DNA from: a virus
Direction: 5' to 3' (one strand)
Virus record (IMG/VR): IMGVR_UViG_3300020442_001297
Location: 1-21,234 of that record
Length of the DNA stretch: 21,234 nucleotides
Positions within the stretch are counted from its first letter, which is position 1, and each line of letters starts with the position of its first letter. The translations under genes were made by a program, and so were the position numbers. The notes below the pieces were generated by a model that was given only the letters and a program-made list of their open reading frames with translations, was not told the origin of the DNA and searched no databases. Shown here piece by piece: positions 1-7,117 of this stretch.

Positions 1-506
1 GTTTCTTGAACAAAATAGTTCTCGATGTGTTCCTCTTTCTTTTCTTTCGTAGAAGTTTTGAAATCAATCACCGCTAGTTCGCCATCAAATTCAGCAATGC
101 AATCCACTCGACCTGCTAAACCAAGATAGTGTGAATAGAGAAAGGTCTCTAGACAATGAATCTTATTAATTCGATTTAGTGTAGATTTTGCTGCTTGAAA
201 CATTCTAACAGATAATGGATTATTTTCCAAGTATTTGTTAGTGTTTAACTCGCCTTTGAAATAATCCTCTGCCAAGTTATGAAATGCTGTGCCTCGCTGA
301 GTAGCTCTGGCGGTGATGCGATTTGCCTCGTTTTCACCAATTTTTCTTCGCCATTCTGCGAAGAACTGTGCGTTCTTAAACGATGTGATTGAGGTCACGC
401 TTGGATAATATTTATCCGCATTTGGAATTGGATAGTATCTTACTCCATTTTCATTCACAGGTTCAACATCAATTTCATTGACATCGACATTCACAAATTC
501 AAACAT
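1..506 (-). CDS. PD-(D/E)XK family exonuclease, C-terminus cut by window edge
   Basis: The ATG at 506 opens a frame that runs off the left edge (168 codons visible). It looks like a RecB/Cas4-type or mitochondrial MGME1-like single-strand exonuclease, a type commonly found beside phoH in T4-like cyanophages. Visible support: GTAFH (His76) corresponds to the conserved His of this nuclease group, GRVDC gives the first acidic metal ligand (Asp135), and VIDFKTSTK supplies the D-x-K core (Asp148, Lys150). The likely role is DNA processing in recombination or host genome breakdown; which one is inference. The start lies 3 bases after the phoH stop, so it is the downstream member of the phoH unit. 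The family call rests on motifs only. Confidence 0.75.
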   Translation of the reverse strand, partial: MFEFVNVDVNEIDVEPVNENGVRYYPIPNADKYYPSVTSITSFKNAQFFAEWRRKIGENEANRITARATQRGTAFHNLAEDYFKGELNTNKYLENNPLSVRMFQAAKSTLNRINKIHCLETFLYSHYLGLAGRVDCIAEFDGELAVIDFKTSTKEKKEEHIENYFVQE

Positions 507-509
507 AAA

Positions 510-1271
510 TTAGAATCCTAGATTGTACTTTGCGATGAGGTAAGATTTAACCAAACCAGATCGAACGATGTCATCAATACCAAATTCAATGCAAGAAAAG
601 TCTTCCATGTTTTGTAAAATCTTGATGAAATCTGATATACCATTTTTATCATTCTCTCTGGTTAAATCAGTTTGAGTGATATCACCACAGAACATGATCT
701 TACTATCCTCTCCAATACGAGTGATCATAGAATCAAGTTCGTGAAAGTTTAGATTACTAAACTCGTCTACAATAACAATAGAATTATCAAGGGTAACACC
801 GCGAATAAAACTTGTAGACCAGAAACTAATAGTTTCCTGTGCTCGGAGGTTGTCATAAAGCATGTCAAATGAATTATCATCAGGCATACTGAACATATAC
901 CTAACCATGTTCTTATAAGGAATCTGATAAAGTGCAGACTTATCTTCATGGTCACCAGGTAGGAAACCAATCTCCCTTGTAGGCACAAGAGACCTTACAA
1001 TGTATATCTTATCATAAGGTGAGTTTTCGTCAAGCACTTGCTGTAAAGCAAGATACAAAGTAATGAAAGTCTTACCAGTACCTGCAGCACCATGAAGCAA
1101 AAGGTTCTTACCCAATTCATGTTGCTCAAAAGCAGTCTTCTGATTATCCGTCAGTGGTTTAATTTCCACCATGTAGGATGAATCGATTGGTTTCTTTCGT
1201 TTCATTTGTTTCCTTGACATATTATTAGGAAAAGTTTTAGGAGAATTAGTTCCTTTTCTTGCTCTTGCCAT
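510..1271 (-). CDS. phoH: PhoH-like ATPase
   Basis: 253 residues. It is a P-loop NTPase of the PhoH family: Walker A GAAGTGKTF at residues 61-69, Walker B IVIVDEF around 165-171, and a GDITQTD sensor-like motif at 196-202. A basic N-terminus (residues 1-30, many Lys/Arg) precedes the domain, as in other cyanophage copies, and the length is typical. PhoH proteins resemble the helicase-like part of larger RNA/DNA helicases; their exact job in phages is unsettled. Although named for the phosphate regulon, no Pho box is visible here. The gene lies between a 76-residue protein and the exonuclease with gaps of only 3 bases, so it is translated from the thyX-phoH message. Confidence 0.93.
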   Translation of the reverse strand: MARARKGTNSPKTFPNNMSRKQMKRKKPIDSSYMVEIKPLTDNQKTAFEQHELGKNLLLHGAAGTGKTFITLYLALQQVLDENSPYDKIYIVRSLVPTREIGFLPGDHEDKSALYQIPYKNMVRYMFSMPDDNSFDMLYDNLRAQETISFWSTSFIRGVTLDNSIVIVDEFSNLNFHELDSMITRIGEDSKIMFCGDITQTDLTRENDKNGISDFIKILQNMEDFSCIEFGIDDIVRSGLVKSYLIAKYNLGF

Positions 1272-1274
1272 GAT

Positions 1275-1505
1275 TTAAGTGTAACGACTCAAGTTTGAAC
1301 CTGGATGTGCTGCTTGGACTTTAGACATGACTTCTTTAAATCCGTCATCTGCCTTAGGAGTGCCATAGGTTTTACCCGCAACACCAGCACTCCAATCTTT
1401 ATCCCAATCAGGGTTATCTTTCCTCCACTGATCGTATTCTTTCATTGTCATGGAGAGTTCTTTTTTCTCTCCAGTAGTTAAATTTTTAACAGGATAGGTA
1501 GGCAT
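1275..1505 (-). CDS. Small conserved phage protein, FmdB-like N-terminus
   Basis: 76 residues from the ATG at 1505, chosen because it sits 1 base after the thyX stop; an upstream in-frame start would lie inside thyX. The MPTYPVKN beginning and the tract around MKEYDQWRKDNPDW recall the zinc-ribbon FmdB-type regulators, but none of their cysteines is present, so a zinc function is not supported. It is hydrophilic with no membrane segment. Its position between thyX and phoH suggests only co-expression. Function unknown. Confidence 0.7.
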   Translation of the reverse strand: MPTYPVKNLTTGEKKELSMTMKEYDQWRKDNPDWDKDWSAGVAGKTYGTPKADDGFKEVMSKVQAAHPGSNLSRYT

Positions 1506-1506
1506 G

Positions 1507-2145
1507 TTAGATCCACTCCAATGCGGTTGAGATTGTTGGGAATTGCTCGATGAAAATTTCTTTTGCACCGTTAGCAATATCCATATGTTCTTTCTGCGTT
1601 CCATGTGCAGAACGTAGATCAATATAATGAATCCAAGAACGCAGAGAACCAGTCATGTATAGTCTAGTTGGTGTTGCCAAAGGAAGCACAAACCTAGAAC
1701 ACTCCTTTGCAATGGATGCATCAAGCATTTCCTTGTAGAGTTTCATCCCATTTTCAAAATGTTTTTTGATTTTGATTTCAAATTCTTGTTTGATAAAGGG
1801 ATCGATATCATCAATAGAGTTCTGACGATTCTTTGTATCCTGACGACGAAGTTCGATCATAGGGATCTCGTCAGCAAGCATTGAAGAGTCAGCGTACCGT
1901 TGTGAAAATTCTTGATATGTGAAGCTCCTATGTCGAAGCACTTGAGCTGCAATTCCTCTCGTAGTTTCTATCTGAAGTGTCATGGTTGCCTGTTCAAAGA
2001 CGCTCCAATGACCATGTTTAATACAATACGACAAAAGACCCTCAACCTTAGGGTTTTCTTGATTCTTAGGGTTTGAGACCCTTGCGATATAACCAATAGT
2101 TTTTTCTGCCTCAGGTGTAACAGAAATCAATGAAACATTATTCAT
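1507..2145 (-). CDS. thyX: Flavin-dependent thymidylate synthase ThyX
   Basis: 212 residues from the ATG at 2145; the frame extends three codons further to a TTG, which is less likely. ThyX makes dTMP from dUMP using methylene-tetrahydrofolate as carbon donor and FAD/NADPH as reductant. The diagnostic signature RHRX7S is at residues 71-81 (RHR...S81). Length and overall pattern match tetrameric ThyX. It overlaps the upstream membrane-protein gene by 8 bases and abuts the next small gene, so it is part of a tightly packed nucleotide-metabolism operon with the glutaredoxin upstream. Together with NrdAB it completes a phage-encoded route to dTTP. Confidence 0.95.
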   Translation of the reverse strand: MNNVSLISVTPEAEKTIGYIARVSNPKNQENPKVEGLLSYCIKHGHWSVFEQATMTLQIETTRGIAAQVLRHRSFTYQEFSQRYADSSMLADEIPMIELRRQDTKNRQNSIDDIDPFIKQEFEIKIKKHFENGMKLYKEMLDASIAKECSRFVLPLATPTRLYMTGSLRSWIHYIDLRSAHGTQKEHMDIANGAKEIFIEQFPTISTALEWI

Positions 2146-2371
2146 CAGATACAAATAAAATACGAGATAACATAGTTAAAGCGAACGCTTTAATATAATT
2201 TAGGGTTGCTAAACCAAACAAACCTGGCATCAACCAATTCCATAATAACATAACAACGAGTGGTCTGACAAATATTCCAAGGAATTTGGACGCTGCTTTA
2301 TATGATTCTTCGTCCTTTTGTTTCTTTAATCTTTCTCTTTCTTCTCTTGTTTTGTTAATGAAAACGCTCAT
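2138..2371 (-). CDS. Small membrane protein, function unknown
   Basis: 77 residues. The ATG at 2371 overlaps the TGA stop of the upstream gene as ATGA, which favours it over an in-frame ATG 14 codons earlier. The N-terminal third is strongly charged (KTREERERLKKQKDEE); residues about 30-72 form two hydrophobic stretches likely to span or lie in a membrane. It overlaps thyX by 8 bases, so the three genes are translationally coupled. Not recognised as a named family; not obviously a holin, although the size and two hydrophobic segments would permit a membrane-active role. Confidence 0.65.
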   Translation of the reverse strand: MSVFINKTREERERLKKQKDEESYKAASKFLGIFVRPLVVMLLWNWLMPGLFGLATLNYIKAFALTMLSRILFVSDE

Positions 2372-2643
2372 TTGGTTTTGCGTTTTGGTTTCTTCTGAGT
2401 TGGGTCGTTCCATAATTTAGGATTAATTCTGCCTTCTGTTTGTGTAAACCTTACGAAGTCTTTTTTATAGAGATCGTAATAGTAATCAAAAAGGTCTACT
2501 GCTTTGTTAGCAATGGCAATATCATACACTGACTTACCATCTTGTTTATATTCAACAAGATATGCAGTGTATGGTAGTGAGGTGTCTTTGGCTTCTTTAA
2601 GGTCACAATTTTGTTTTAGGACTCTCAACTTCTGCCACCCCAT
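2368..2643 (-). CDS. Conserved-looking phage protein of unknown function
   Basis: 91 residues from the ATG at 2643, which lies 19 bases inside the end of the upstream gene; the stop overlaps the next gene as ATGA. It is soluble, rich in Tyr and Lys, with an aromatic run around YDIAIANKAVDLFDYYYDLY and a basic tail KKPKRKTK. No catalytic motif is recognised. No good Shine-Dalgarno precedes the start, consistent with coupling to upstream translation. Function unknown. Confidence 0.65.
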   Translation of the reverse strand: MGWQKLRVLKQNCDLKEAKDTSLPYTAYLVEYKQDGKSVYDIAIANKAVDLFDYYYDLYKKDFVRFTQTEGRINPKLWNDPTQKKPKRKTK

Positions 2644-3092
2644 TCAATAGATGGATATGCTTCAGAGACTACCGCTTTGGTAATTCTCTTATACTTGTCA
2701 TTCAGTTTGCCATCCTTCACAAGGACAAGCAGTTCTGCTTCTTCAGCAGCAAGTCCTTCTAAAAGTTGAACAAACATTGTCTCTCTTTTAAGAGGTTTGA
2801 TTCTAGGATCACCACCTTTAAAGAACCTATAAAGTCCCTTATACTGAGACTCAAGTCTGGTATGGTCTGTACCAACTGGTGCATCATTTGGTGTGTAAGG
2901 CACTTCACCTTCGGGGAGTTCAGAAATGATACTCTCATCGAAGTTAATGATTAGTAATTGACGAAGAGCAGTGGAGTTATGCTTCCTGAGCAAATCTACC
3001 TTCTCTTTTTTCGTCTTAGCATTTGAGACCTTCCTTAAGATCTCACTGATTAGTAACCTAGAGTTACTGTTGTCAAGTGATTTTGTAGGCAT
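2625..3092 (-). CDS. Conserved T4-like cyanophage protein, unknown function
   Basis: 155 residues; the start at 3092 has AAGGAG 11 bases upstream. The N-terminal part (LLISEILRKVSNAKTKKEK followed by LRKHNSTALRQLL) is typical of a protein found across marine T4-like phages (I recall a DUF6433-type family; name from memory). Mostly helical and charged, with no membrane segment or enzyme motif. It sits in the glutaredoxin-to-exonuclease operon. What the protein does is not known to me; the family call is a recollection that needs a profile search. Confidence 0.75.
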   Translation of the reverse strand: MPTKSLDNSNSRLLISEILRKVSNAKTKKEKVDLLRKHNSTALRQLLIINFDESIISELPEGEVPYTPNDAPVGTDHTRLESQYKGLYRFFKGGDPRIKPLKRETMFVQLLEGLAAEEAELLVLVKDGKLNDKYKRITKAVVSEAYPSIEWGGRS

Positions 3093-3109
3093 AATTAATT
3101 TAAACTCCT

Positions 3110-3349
3110 TTAATCGTCGTCTTCCTCAAAATCTTGTGAGAGTTCATCCCACGGTGATGTTGGTCTGACATAGATTAGTTCATCATGTAATAGATTACCA
3201 TCCTCGTCAAGCATTTCGGGATGAGTAACAGATTTAGCATAGGCAGCGTTTTCGATGTAATCTTCAACGTAACCTTTTGCTAACCATGAAATAGTGATCC
3301 CTAGTAGGAATGCACCGATAGTAACTAGAACTGCTAATGCGATTAGCAT
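3110..3349 (-). CDS. Single-pass membrane protein with acidic tail
   Basis: 79 residues from the ATG at 3349. This start is decided by a very strong Shine-Dalgarno, AAGGAGG, 6 bases upstream; an in-frame ATG 14 codons earlier has none. Residues 1-24 are hydrophobic (LIALAVLVTIGAFLLGITIS), an uncleaved anchor or signal-anchor, followed by a soluble domain of about 50 residues ending in DFEEDDD. Function unknown. It has the best ribosome binding site of the operon, so it may be made in larger amounts than its neighbours. Confidence 0.75.
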   Translation of the reverse strand: MLIALAVLVTIGAFLLGITISWLAKGYVEDYIENAAYAKSVTHPEMLDEDGNLLHDELIYVRPTSPWDELSQDFEEDDD

Positions 3350-3410
3350 GGTTTCCCTCCTTAGGATAAATGGACAAAAATTGGAAACCAACCTCCTTTT
3401 CTAACTGCTG

Positions 3411-3758
3411 TTATTTAGTTTTTTTTCTACGACCTGGTCGCTTATCAATTTCGTATTGCCATGCGTCTTCTAGAATGCCATACAAGTACTTTCTAATTTT
3501 CCTTGCTTTTGGTTTTCCTAGATACCCATACGCTTCACGAAGTTGCTTGTGATAACTACCATCTCCTCCTTTGATATAAGCATCAAGGTCAGCGATGGTT
3601 AGTGCTAGATTTGCAGCAGTAGAACTTTCAATGAATTCGGTAACCTCTCTACGTTTTGTTTTTCTGTGTTTCAAATATGAGTATGCCTTGAACAGATAAA
3701 CATCTTTTTCAAATGCATGGTCAAGTGCAGATTCAACAAGTTCGTAGAATTCTTCCAT
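3411..3758 (-). CDS. Basic conserved phage protein of unknown function
   Basis: 115 residues. The ATG at 3758 shares one base with the glutaredoxin stop (TAATG), so translation is coupled. It has an acidic helical N-terminus, a central IADLDAYIKGGDGSY segment, and a very basic C-terminus (KPKARKIRKYL and RPGRRKKTK) that could bind nucleic acid; that is inference from charge alone. No recognised domain. About 60 bases separate it from the next gene, which has its own strong ribosome site. Confidence 0.7.
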   Translation of the reverse strand: MEEFYELVESALDHAFEKDVYLFKAYSYLKHRKTKRREVTEFIESSTAANLALTIADLDAYIKGGDGSYHKQLREAYGYLGKPKARKIRKYLYGILEDAWQYEIDKRPGRRKKTK

Positions 3759-3994
3759 TAAATCAAATTGTTTTCACGAAGGTATTTCACTGTCTCGGTA
3801 CAACCACCTAAGTTAGTTCCACCTAAGACGACTTGAGGGAAAGTTGATCCCTCTCCGAATTGAGTATAGAACGCATCGCGTTCAAAGTCAACCCCTAATT
3901 TGTATTCTCTGTAATTATATCTTTTTCCCTCAAGCACTTGCTTGATCTTAGTGCAGTAAGGACATCCGTTGCGAGTGTAAACGGTGAAGTTCAT
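3758..3994 (-). CDS. nrdC: Glutaredoxin (NrdC-like)
   Basis: 78 residues, full length for a phage glutaredoxin. The redox motif CPYC is at residues 11-14, right after the first beta strand (NFTVYTRNG). TFPQVV carries the cis-proline loop, and GGCTE near the C-terminus corresponds to the glutathione-binding GG-T/S-D/E motif. Glutaredoxins deliver electrons to class Ia ribonucleotide reductase; nrdA and nrdB lie about 10 kb away in this window, so it is the likely reductant for the phage enzyme. First gene of the leftward thyX-phoH-exonuclease operon; no clear promoter was found in front of it, so read-through from the exported-protein gene is possible. Confidence 0.92.
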   Translation of the reverse strand: MNFTVYTRNGCPYCTKIKQVLEGKRYNYREYKLGVDFERDAFYTQFGEGSTFPQVVLGGTNLGGCTETVKYLRENNLI

Positions 3995-4006
3995 AGCTTA
4001 TGTTAG

Positions 4007-4036
4007 AAAATAAAAAAGGGACTCATTAGAGTCCCT
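4007..4036 (-). terminator. Intrinsic terminator after the exported protein gene
   Basis: Perfect 8-base-pair stem (arms 4017-4024 and 4029-4036, sequence AGGGACTC on the transcribed strand) with a 4-base loop, followed on the minus strand by a run of six U then AUUUU. It lies 26 bases beyond the stop of the outer-membrane-like gene and just before the glutaredoxin gene. Confidence 0.88.
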
Positions 4037-4061
4037 AAGTTTTCATCTTTATATAGACGAC

Positions 4062-4436
4062 TTAGAATGTGTATTTTGCACCGAACTTCCCAGAGAAGTC
4101 AATGTCGTCAGCAGGATTTGTCACACCATAAAGTTCGCCATAAAGACCAACCTTTTCTGTGATTTGCTTAGAAGCACCAAGGTAACCAGCGATCTCAGTA
4201 TCACCGAAGTCATCAGTAGACTCTGTGTGAGTCACTGTAGGACCTACAGATGCATACCATCCAAGACCACCAGGTGTTTCTCCCTCGTATCCAAGTTGGA
4301 ATTCAAGAGCACCAGAACTGTAAGTGCCATCAGGATAGGATCCGTTTGCTTCTACGTTGACATATGGACCTGCAAAAGCAGCACCAGAGGCGAGAAGAGG
4401 GGCAGCAGCAAGAGCTGCGATTGAAGTTTTAAACAT
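4062..4436 (-). CDS. Exported outer-membrane beta-barrel-like protein
   Basis: 124 residues. Residues 1-22 are a classical Sec signal peptide: short basic start (MFK), Ala/Leu-rich core, and AFA before a predicted cut ahead of GPYVNVEANG. The rest alternates polar and aromatic/hydrophobic residues in strand-like blocks separated by Gly/Asp/Asn turns, resembling a small OmpA/opacity-type barrel or porin fragment. The chain ends in KYTF; a C-terminal Phe is the usual recognition signal of the BAM assembly machine. About 100 mature residues would allow roughly 6-8 strands. It has its own composite promoter and its own terminator, so it is a nearly monocistronic unit. A secreted structural role cannot be excluded. 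Confidence 0.72.
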   Translation of the reverse strand: MFKTSIAALAAAPLLASGAAFAGPYVNVEANGSYPDGTYSSGALEFQLGYEGETPGGLGWYASVGPTVTHTESTDDFGDTEIAGYLGASKQITEKVGLYGELYGVTNPADDIDFSGKFGAKYTF

Positions 4437-4545
4437 TTGTTTTTCGTAATTTACTTGCTGAGTTTATACCAGCAGATGTTAGAGAACTCGACATGTTCTC
4501 GTTAGGTTTTGAACTGAAGAGACCTAGCGGGAGTAATTGAGCCAT
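4429..4545 (-). CDS. Possible 38-residue leader peptide
   Basis: The ATG at 4545 opens a short frame beginning MAQLLPLGLFSSKPNEN; its TAA stop overlaps the ATG of the exported protein by 8 bases, the same kind of overlap used elsewhere in this genome. It fills most of the leader between the composite promoter and the exported protein gene. There is no Shine-Dalgarno before it, and two hairpins fall inside it, so it could instead be untranslated leader. Function unknown. Confidence 0.35.
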   Translation of the reverse strand: MAQLLPLGLFSSKPNENMSSSLTSAGINSASKLRKTNV

Positions 4546-4561
4546 TCGGAATAATAGTTCG

Positions 4562-4580
4562 CGAAGCGTCCTTCGCTTCG
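4562..4580 (-). promoter_or_regulatory. 5'-terminal hairpin of the exported-protein transcript
   Basis: Seven-base-pair stem CGAAGCG/CGCTTCG with a 5-base loop (AAGGA on the transcribed strand), starting about 2 bases after the late element. No U-tract follows, so it is not a terminator; it would cap the 5' end of the message and may protect it from decay. Two weaker hairpins follow in the leader (4482-4500 and 4456-4474). Confidence 0.6.
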
Positions 4581-4582
4581 AG

Positions 4583-4616
4583 TATTTATAATAACACTTT
4601 GTTTAGATTCTGTCAA
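4583..4616 (-). promoter_or_regulatory. Composite sigma70 / T4-late promoter for the exported protein
   Basis: On the minus strand TTGACA (4616-4611), a 17-base spacer, then TATTATAAATA. The first six bases, TATTAT (4593-4588), are a near-consensus -10, and the last eight, TATAAATA (4590-4583), are the T4 late-promoter element. The TGA inside TTGACA is the stop codon of the upstream 51-residue gene. Host polymerase early and phage-modified polymerase late could both use it. Confidence 0.78.
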
Positions 4617-4768
4617 GCGTCTGTTGAATGTTTCTCTTCCAACTTCTTCTCGGCACGCTTCTTAAGGAGTTTAGCATACATGACCTCCTCCTTAGTGTAC
4701 AGCATCTTATTTTTCTTGCGTGCTTTGATTATTCGCTTTGCTGCTTTGATTGTTTCTTTTAGTCTCAT
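4613..4768 (-). CDS. Small basic phage protein
   Basis: 51 residues, MRLKETIKAAKRIIKARKK at the start, Lys/Arg-rich throughout and predicted to be one long helix. The ATG at 4768 has AAGGA 6 bases upstream, a good ribosome site, although it lies 62 bases inside the end of the upstream gene in another frame. Its TGA stop is embedded in the -35 hexamer of the next promoter. The charge suggests nucleic-acid binding, but no motif confirms it. Third gene of the unit headed by the 701-residue protein. Confidence 0.68.
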   Translation of the reverse strand: MRLKETIKAAKRIIKARKKNKMLYTKEEVMYAKLLKKRAEKKLEEKHSTDA

Positions 4769-4982
4769 GTCTTTCCTTTGTAATGTATTCATTCAATTTC
4801 TGTCTAGATTCAACTAACATATGCTGCACTCTATGCCTATCCTCATAGTAAGCATCAGGATCATGTTGGATATCAAGAACATCCCTAGGATCAACGATAG
4901 GATCAAAATAAGCATCTTGATCTCCAAGAACTTCTCTAAGTTCCTTCGGTAGGTTTTTGTTACTGATTTTTGGTAGTTCCAT
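4707..4982 (-). CDS. Small phage protein downstream of the 701-residue protein
   Basis: 91 residues. The ATG at 4982 shares a base with the stop of the 701-residue gene (TAATG), so it is translationally coupled to it. The N-terminal half is rich in Asp, Pro and Tyr (DPIVDPRDVLDIQHDPDAYY), the C-terminal half is polar and basic and overlaps the next small gene by 62 bases. Possibly a structural accessory or chaperone for the large protein, purely from context. Function unknown. Confidence 0.68.
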   Translation of the reverse strand: MELPKISNKNLPKELREVLGDQDAYFDPIVDPRDVLDIQHDPDAYYEDRHRVQHMLVESRQKLNEYITKERHETKRNNQSSKANNQSTQEK

Positions 4983-7087
4983 TATGCTGTAATGTATTTG
5001 TAACCTGTTGCTTCTCTAGTGTGCCAGAATAGATTTCCGTCACCAAGAGTATTGAGGTCTAGTGATGAAGCTATTATACCATTAGTTTGTCCAACTGTCA
5101 CAACAACCTCTGCATTACAATCATTACCATCCAAATCTTTAAAGCAAAGTTTCTTTCCACCGTTCTGAACAGTAAACCCTCCTGAGTTGTTCAAGATAGT
5201 TGCAGTATATGTGCCCGCAGATACACCTGTAGCAGTGCCAGAGTTACTCCCACTTGATGTTGAAGTATTTTGTGTAAAACTAATACCCAACTGGGGTAAG
5301 GCATATGTTCCTAGTGCTGTGTCATATGTGCTTGGATTATCACTCCACGCAAATGCAAATGATAAATCTGAAAAACCTGCACCAGTGACAACTAAGTCAC
5401 CATTTGAATTGAAGTTTGCATCTATGTTGGAATTATATTTAAGTGTCCATGCAGCACCACCAGGATTATCTGTCCAAGTATTAGCAGCACCAGCAGACGT
5501 TACGTTAGTTACTGAAACGGTGAGTGTATGTCCTCCTTCACTAAGATTTGTCAGAGTGGTAGTAGTACTAGATGTAAATGAACCTGATGTTGCTATTTGT
5601 GTGCCATCAAGACTGAATGTAGCAGTGTTATCTGCTTGACATTCAAATTCATAATTACCTGTTGTAGGAATATTTATATTCCAAGTTGCTGTCTGAGCAG
5701 AATCTAATAATGGATTTTGATTGCTAGGGAATACTGCATAGGTATTCATGAAAGACGACCATAGAGGATGCGGACCTGAAGTCACCCATGCAATGTTGGT
5801 TCCAGATGTGCAAACACCACCCTTACATATTTTGATATACCATCCACCAGGATTTCGTTGCCAACTGTAAGCAAGACCAGTAGGGTTGCCTTCAGCATCT
5901 GAAAAACCTGCATCAGAGTTTGTGCAGTTGACAGTAAGAAGTAATGTACCTGCGTTCAGAGACGCTGTAGCGGTGTATGGAGTGTTGTAAGAACCACCTG
6001 CGAAGATTCCCCCTGTGATGTCTAAGAGGGGTGTTGTAGAGTCTCCTATGGTCAATGTAGCGTTATCATCACATGCAAATGTGAATCCATAGGTGTCTGC
6101 TTCAGCAATAGGAATTTTATAAGTTACTATCTGAGGAATGAATGGAAGAGTACAGACAGCAGGATTAGTCCATACACCATATTTGTTTCCTTCTTCACTC
6201 CAATAACCTTGAACGTTAGTAGTTGTAGTTGTGGGAAGAACATCAGTGATAGTAAATGTAGCATTACAATCACTTCCATCACCATCTTTCAAACACAATG
6301 AAGTATTGCCATTTTGAATAATAGGATTATTAGCAGCGTTTAATCCATTATATGTGATTGCATATGATCCTACAGCAAGTTCTAAGGAATGACTTTCTTG
6401 TCCTCTTCTACCACTCTGCGTCCATGTAGTAGATCCTATTTGAATATAATCTACTGCAGTACCTGCAGTGCTTGGATTATCATTCCACTCTAATGAAATT
6501 TGAACAATACCACTTCCTGTTCCACCAACAATTAGGTTCTGACTATTAGCATCAAATGTTGCAGTGATCGTAGCATTATTTGGAATGCTCTGTGTCTCCG
6601 AAGTAACAGGAAACGTAACAGGACTAGATCCTTCTATTGGTGTTTTTTCAACTAATGTTCCATTAGGTGTATAGAACTTTAGTGATCTAATATTAATGTC
6701 AGGTCTAAATGGAGAACACGCATCAGGATTCATCTTAGGCACAAAGAATTTTTCATTCAGTCCTAAATTTGCAACCTCTGCTTCGTACTCTGGAGGTAAA
6801 GGTAATTCAACAGGAGGGATAGAGAATTGATCTTCACAATCATAATATTCTATTGTCCCATCATCTAAAATTCTTTTCTTACATTTCGTGTTTAGATACC
6901 ATCTACCCTTCTCTCCAAAGAAACCGTCTAGAGATAGATACCAATCCGTAGGATTCCCATAAACAATCTCTGTGTCATCATCCTCAACAATGACTGCGGC
7001 TCGAGAGAAATAACTTAAATCTTCATCTGTCTGTGGTAGGTCACATATAGGACCAAACGCACCTTCTGGAAAATAGTATGTTGACAT
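4982..7087 (-). CDS. Large repeat-containing virion or tail-fibre-like protein
   Basis: 701 residues. After a Cys-containing N-terminal region (1-150) there are four beta-rich modules in the order A-B-B-A: A1 about 171-282, B1 about 300-421, B2 about 440-550, A2 about 554-665. The A copies share W(N/S)DNPST and an acidic loop LC(L/F)KD-DG-DCNA that looks calcium-binding; the B copies share a DN-AT-(T/S)(L/F) tract and an NPGG-W ending, as in carbohydrate-binding or PA14-like adhesion modules of cyanophage structural proteins. No signal peptide. Host recognition or head/tail decoration is inferred, not shown. The ATG abuts the U-tract of a terminator-like hairpin and has no normal ribosome site. 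The next gene overlaps its stop by one base. Confidence 0.72.
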   Translation of the reverse strand: MSTYYFPEGAFGPICDLPQTDEDLSYFSRAAVIVEDDDTEIVYGNPTDWYLSLDGFFGEKGRWYLNTKCKKRILDDGTIEYYDCEDQFSIPPVELPLPPEYEAEVANLGLNEKFFVPKMNPDACSPFRPDINIRSLKFYTPNGTLVEKTPIEGSSPVTFPVTSETQSIPNNATITATFDANSQNLIVGGTGSGIVQISLEWNDNPSTAGTAVDYIQIGSTTWTQSGRRGQESHSLELAVGSYAITYNGLNAANNPIIQNGNTSLCLKDGDGSDCNATFTITDVLPTTTTTNVQGYWSEEGNKYGVWTNPAVCTLPFIPQIVTYKIPIAEADTYGFTFACDDNATLTIGDSTTPLLDITGGIFAGGSYNTPYTATASLNAGTLLLTVNCTNSDAGFSDAEGNPTGLAYSWQRNPGGWYIKICKGGVCTSGTNIAWVTSGPHPLWSSFMNTYAVFPSNQNPLLDSAQTATWNINIPTTGNYEFECQADNTATFSLDGTQIATSGSFTSSTTTTLTNLSEGGHTLTVSVTNVTSAGAANTWTDNPGGAAWTLKYNSNIDANFNSNGDLVVTGAGFSDLSFAFAWSDNPSTYDTALGTYALPQLGISFTQNTSTSSGSNSGTATGVSAGTYTATILNNSGGFTVQNGGKKLCFKDLDGNDCNAEVVVTVGQTNGIIASSLDLNTLGDGNLFWHTREATGYKYITA

Positions 7088-7115
7088 AAAAAAAGAGGGG
7101 GAACGATCCCCCTCT
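7085..7115 (-). terminator. Strong intrinsic terminator after psbA unit, touching the next start codon
   Basis: Perfect 8-base-pair stem AGAGGGGG/CCCCCTCT (arms 7094-7101 and 7108-7115 on the plus strand), 6-base loop, followed on the minus strand by seven U. The U-tract runs directly into the ATG of the 701-residue gene, so that gene must be reached by read-through or from a promoter overlapping the hairpin. A 7-of-8 match to the late element, TCTAAATA, lies at 7122-7115, directly upstream. Confidence 0.88.
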
Positions 7116-7117
7116 AT

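Noticed and set aside
5187-5639. 150-codon plus-strand open frame
   Set aside because: It is antisense to the middle of the 701-residue gene, has no ribosome site, and reflects the codon bias of the real gene.
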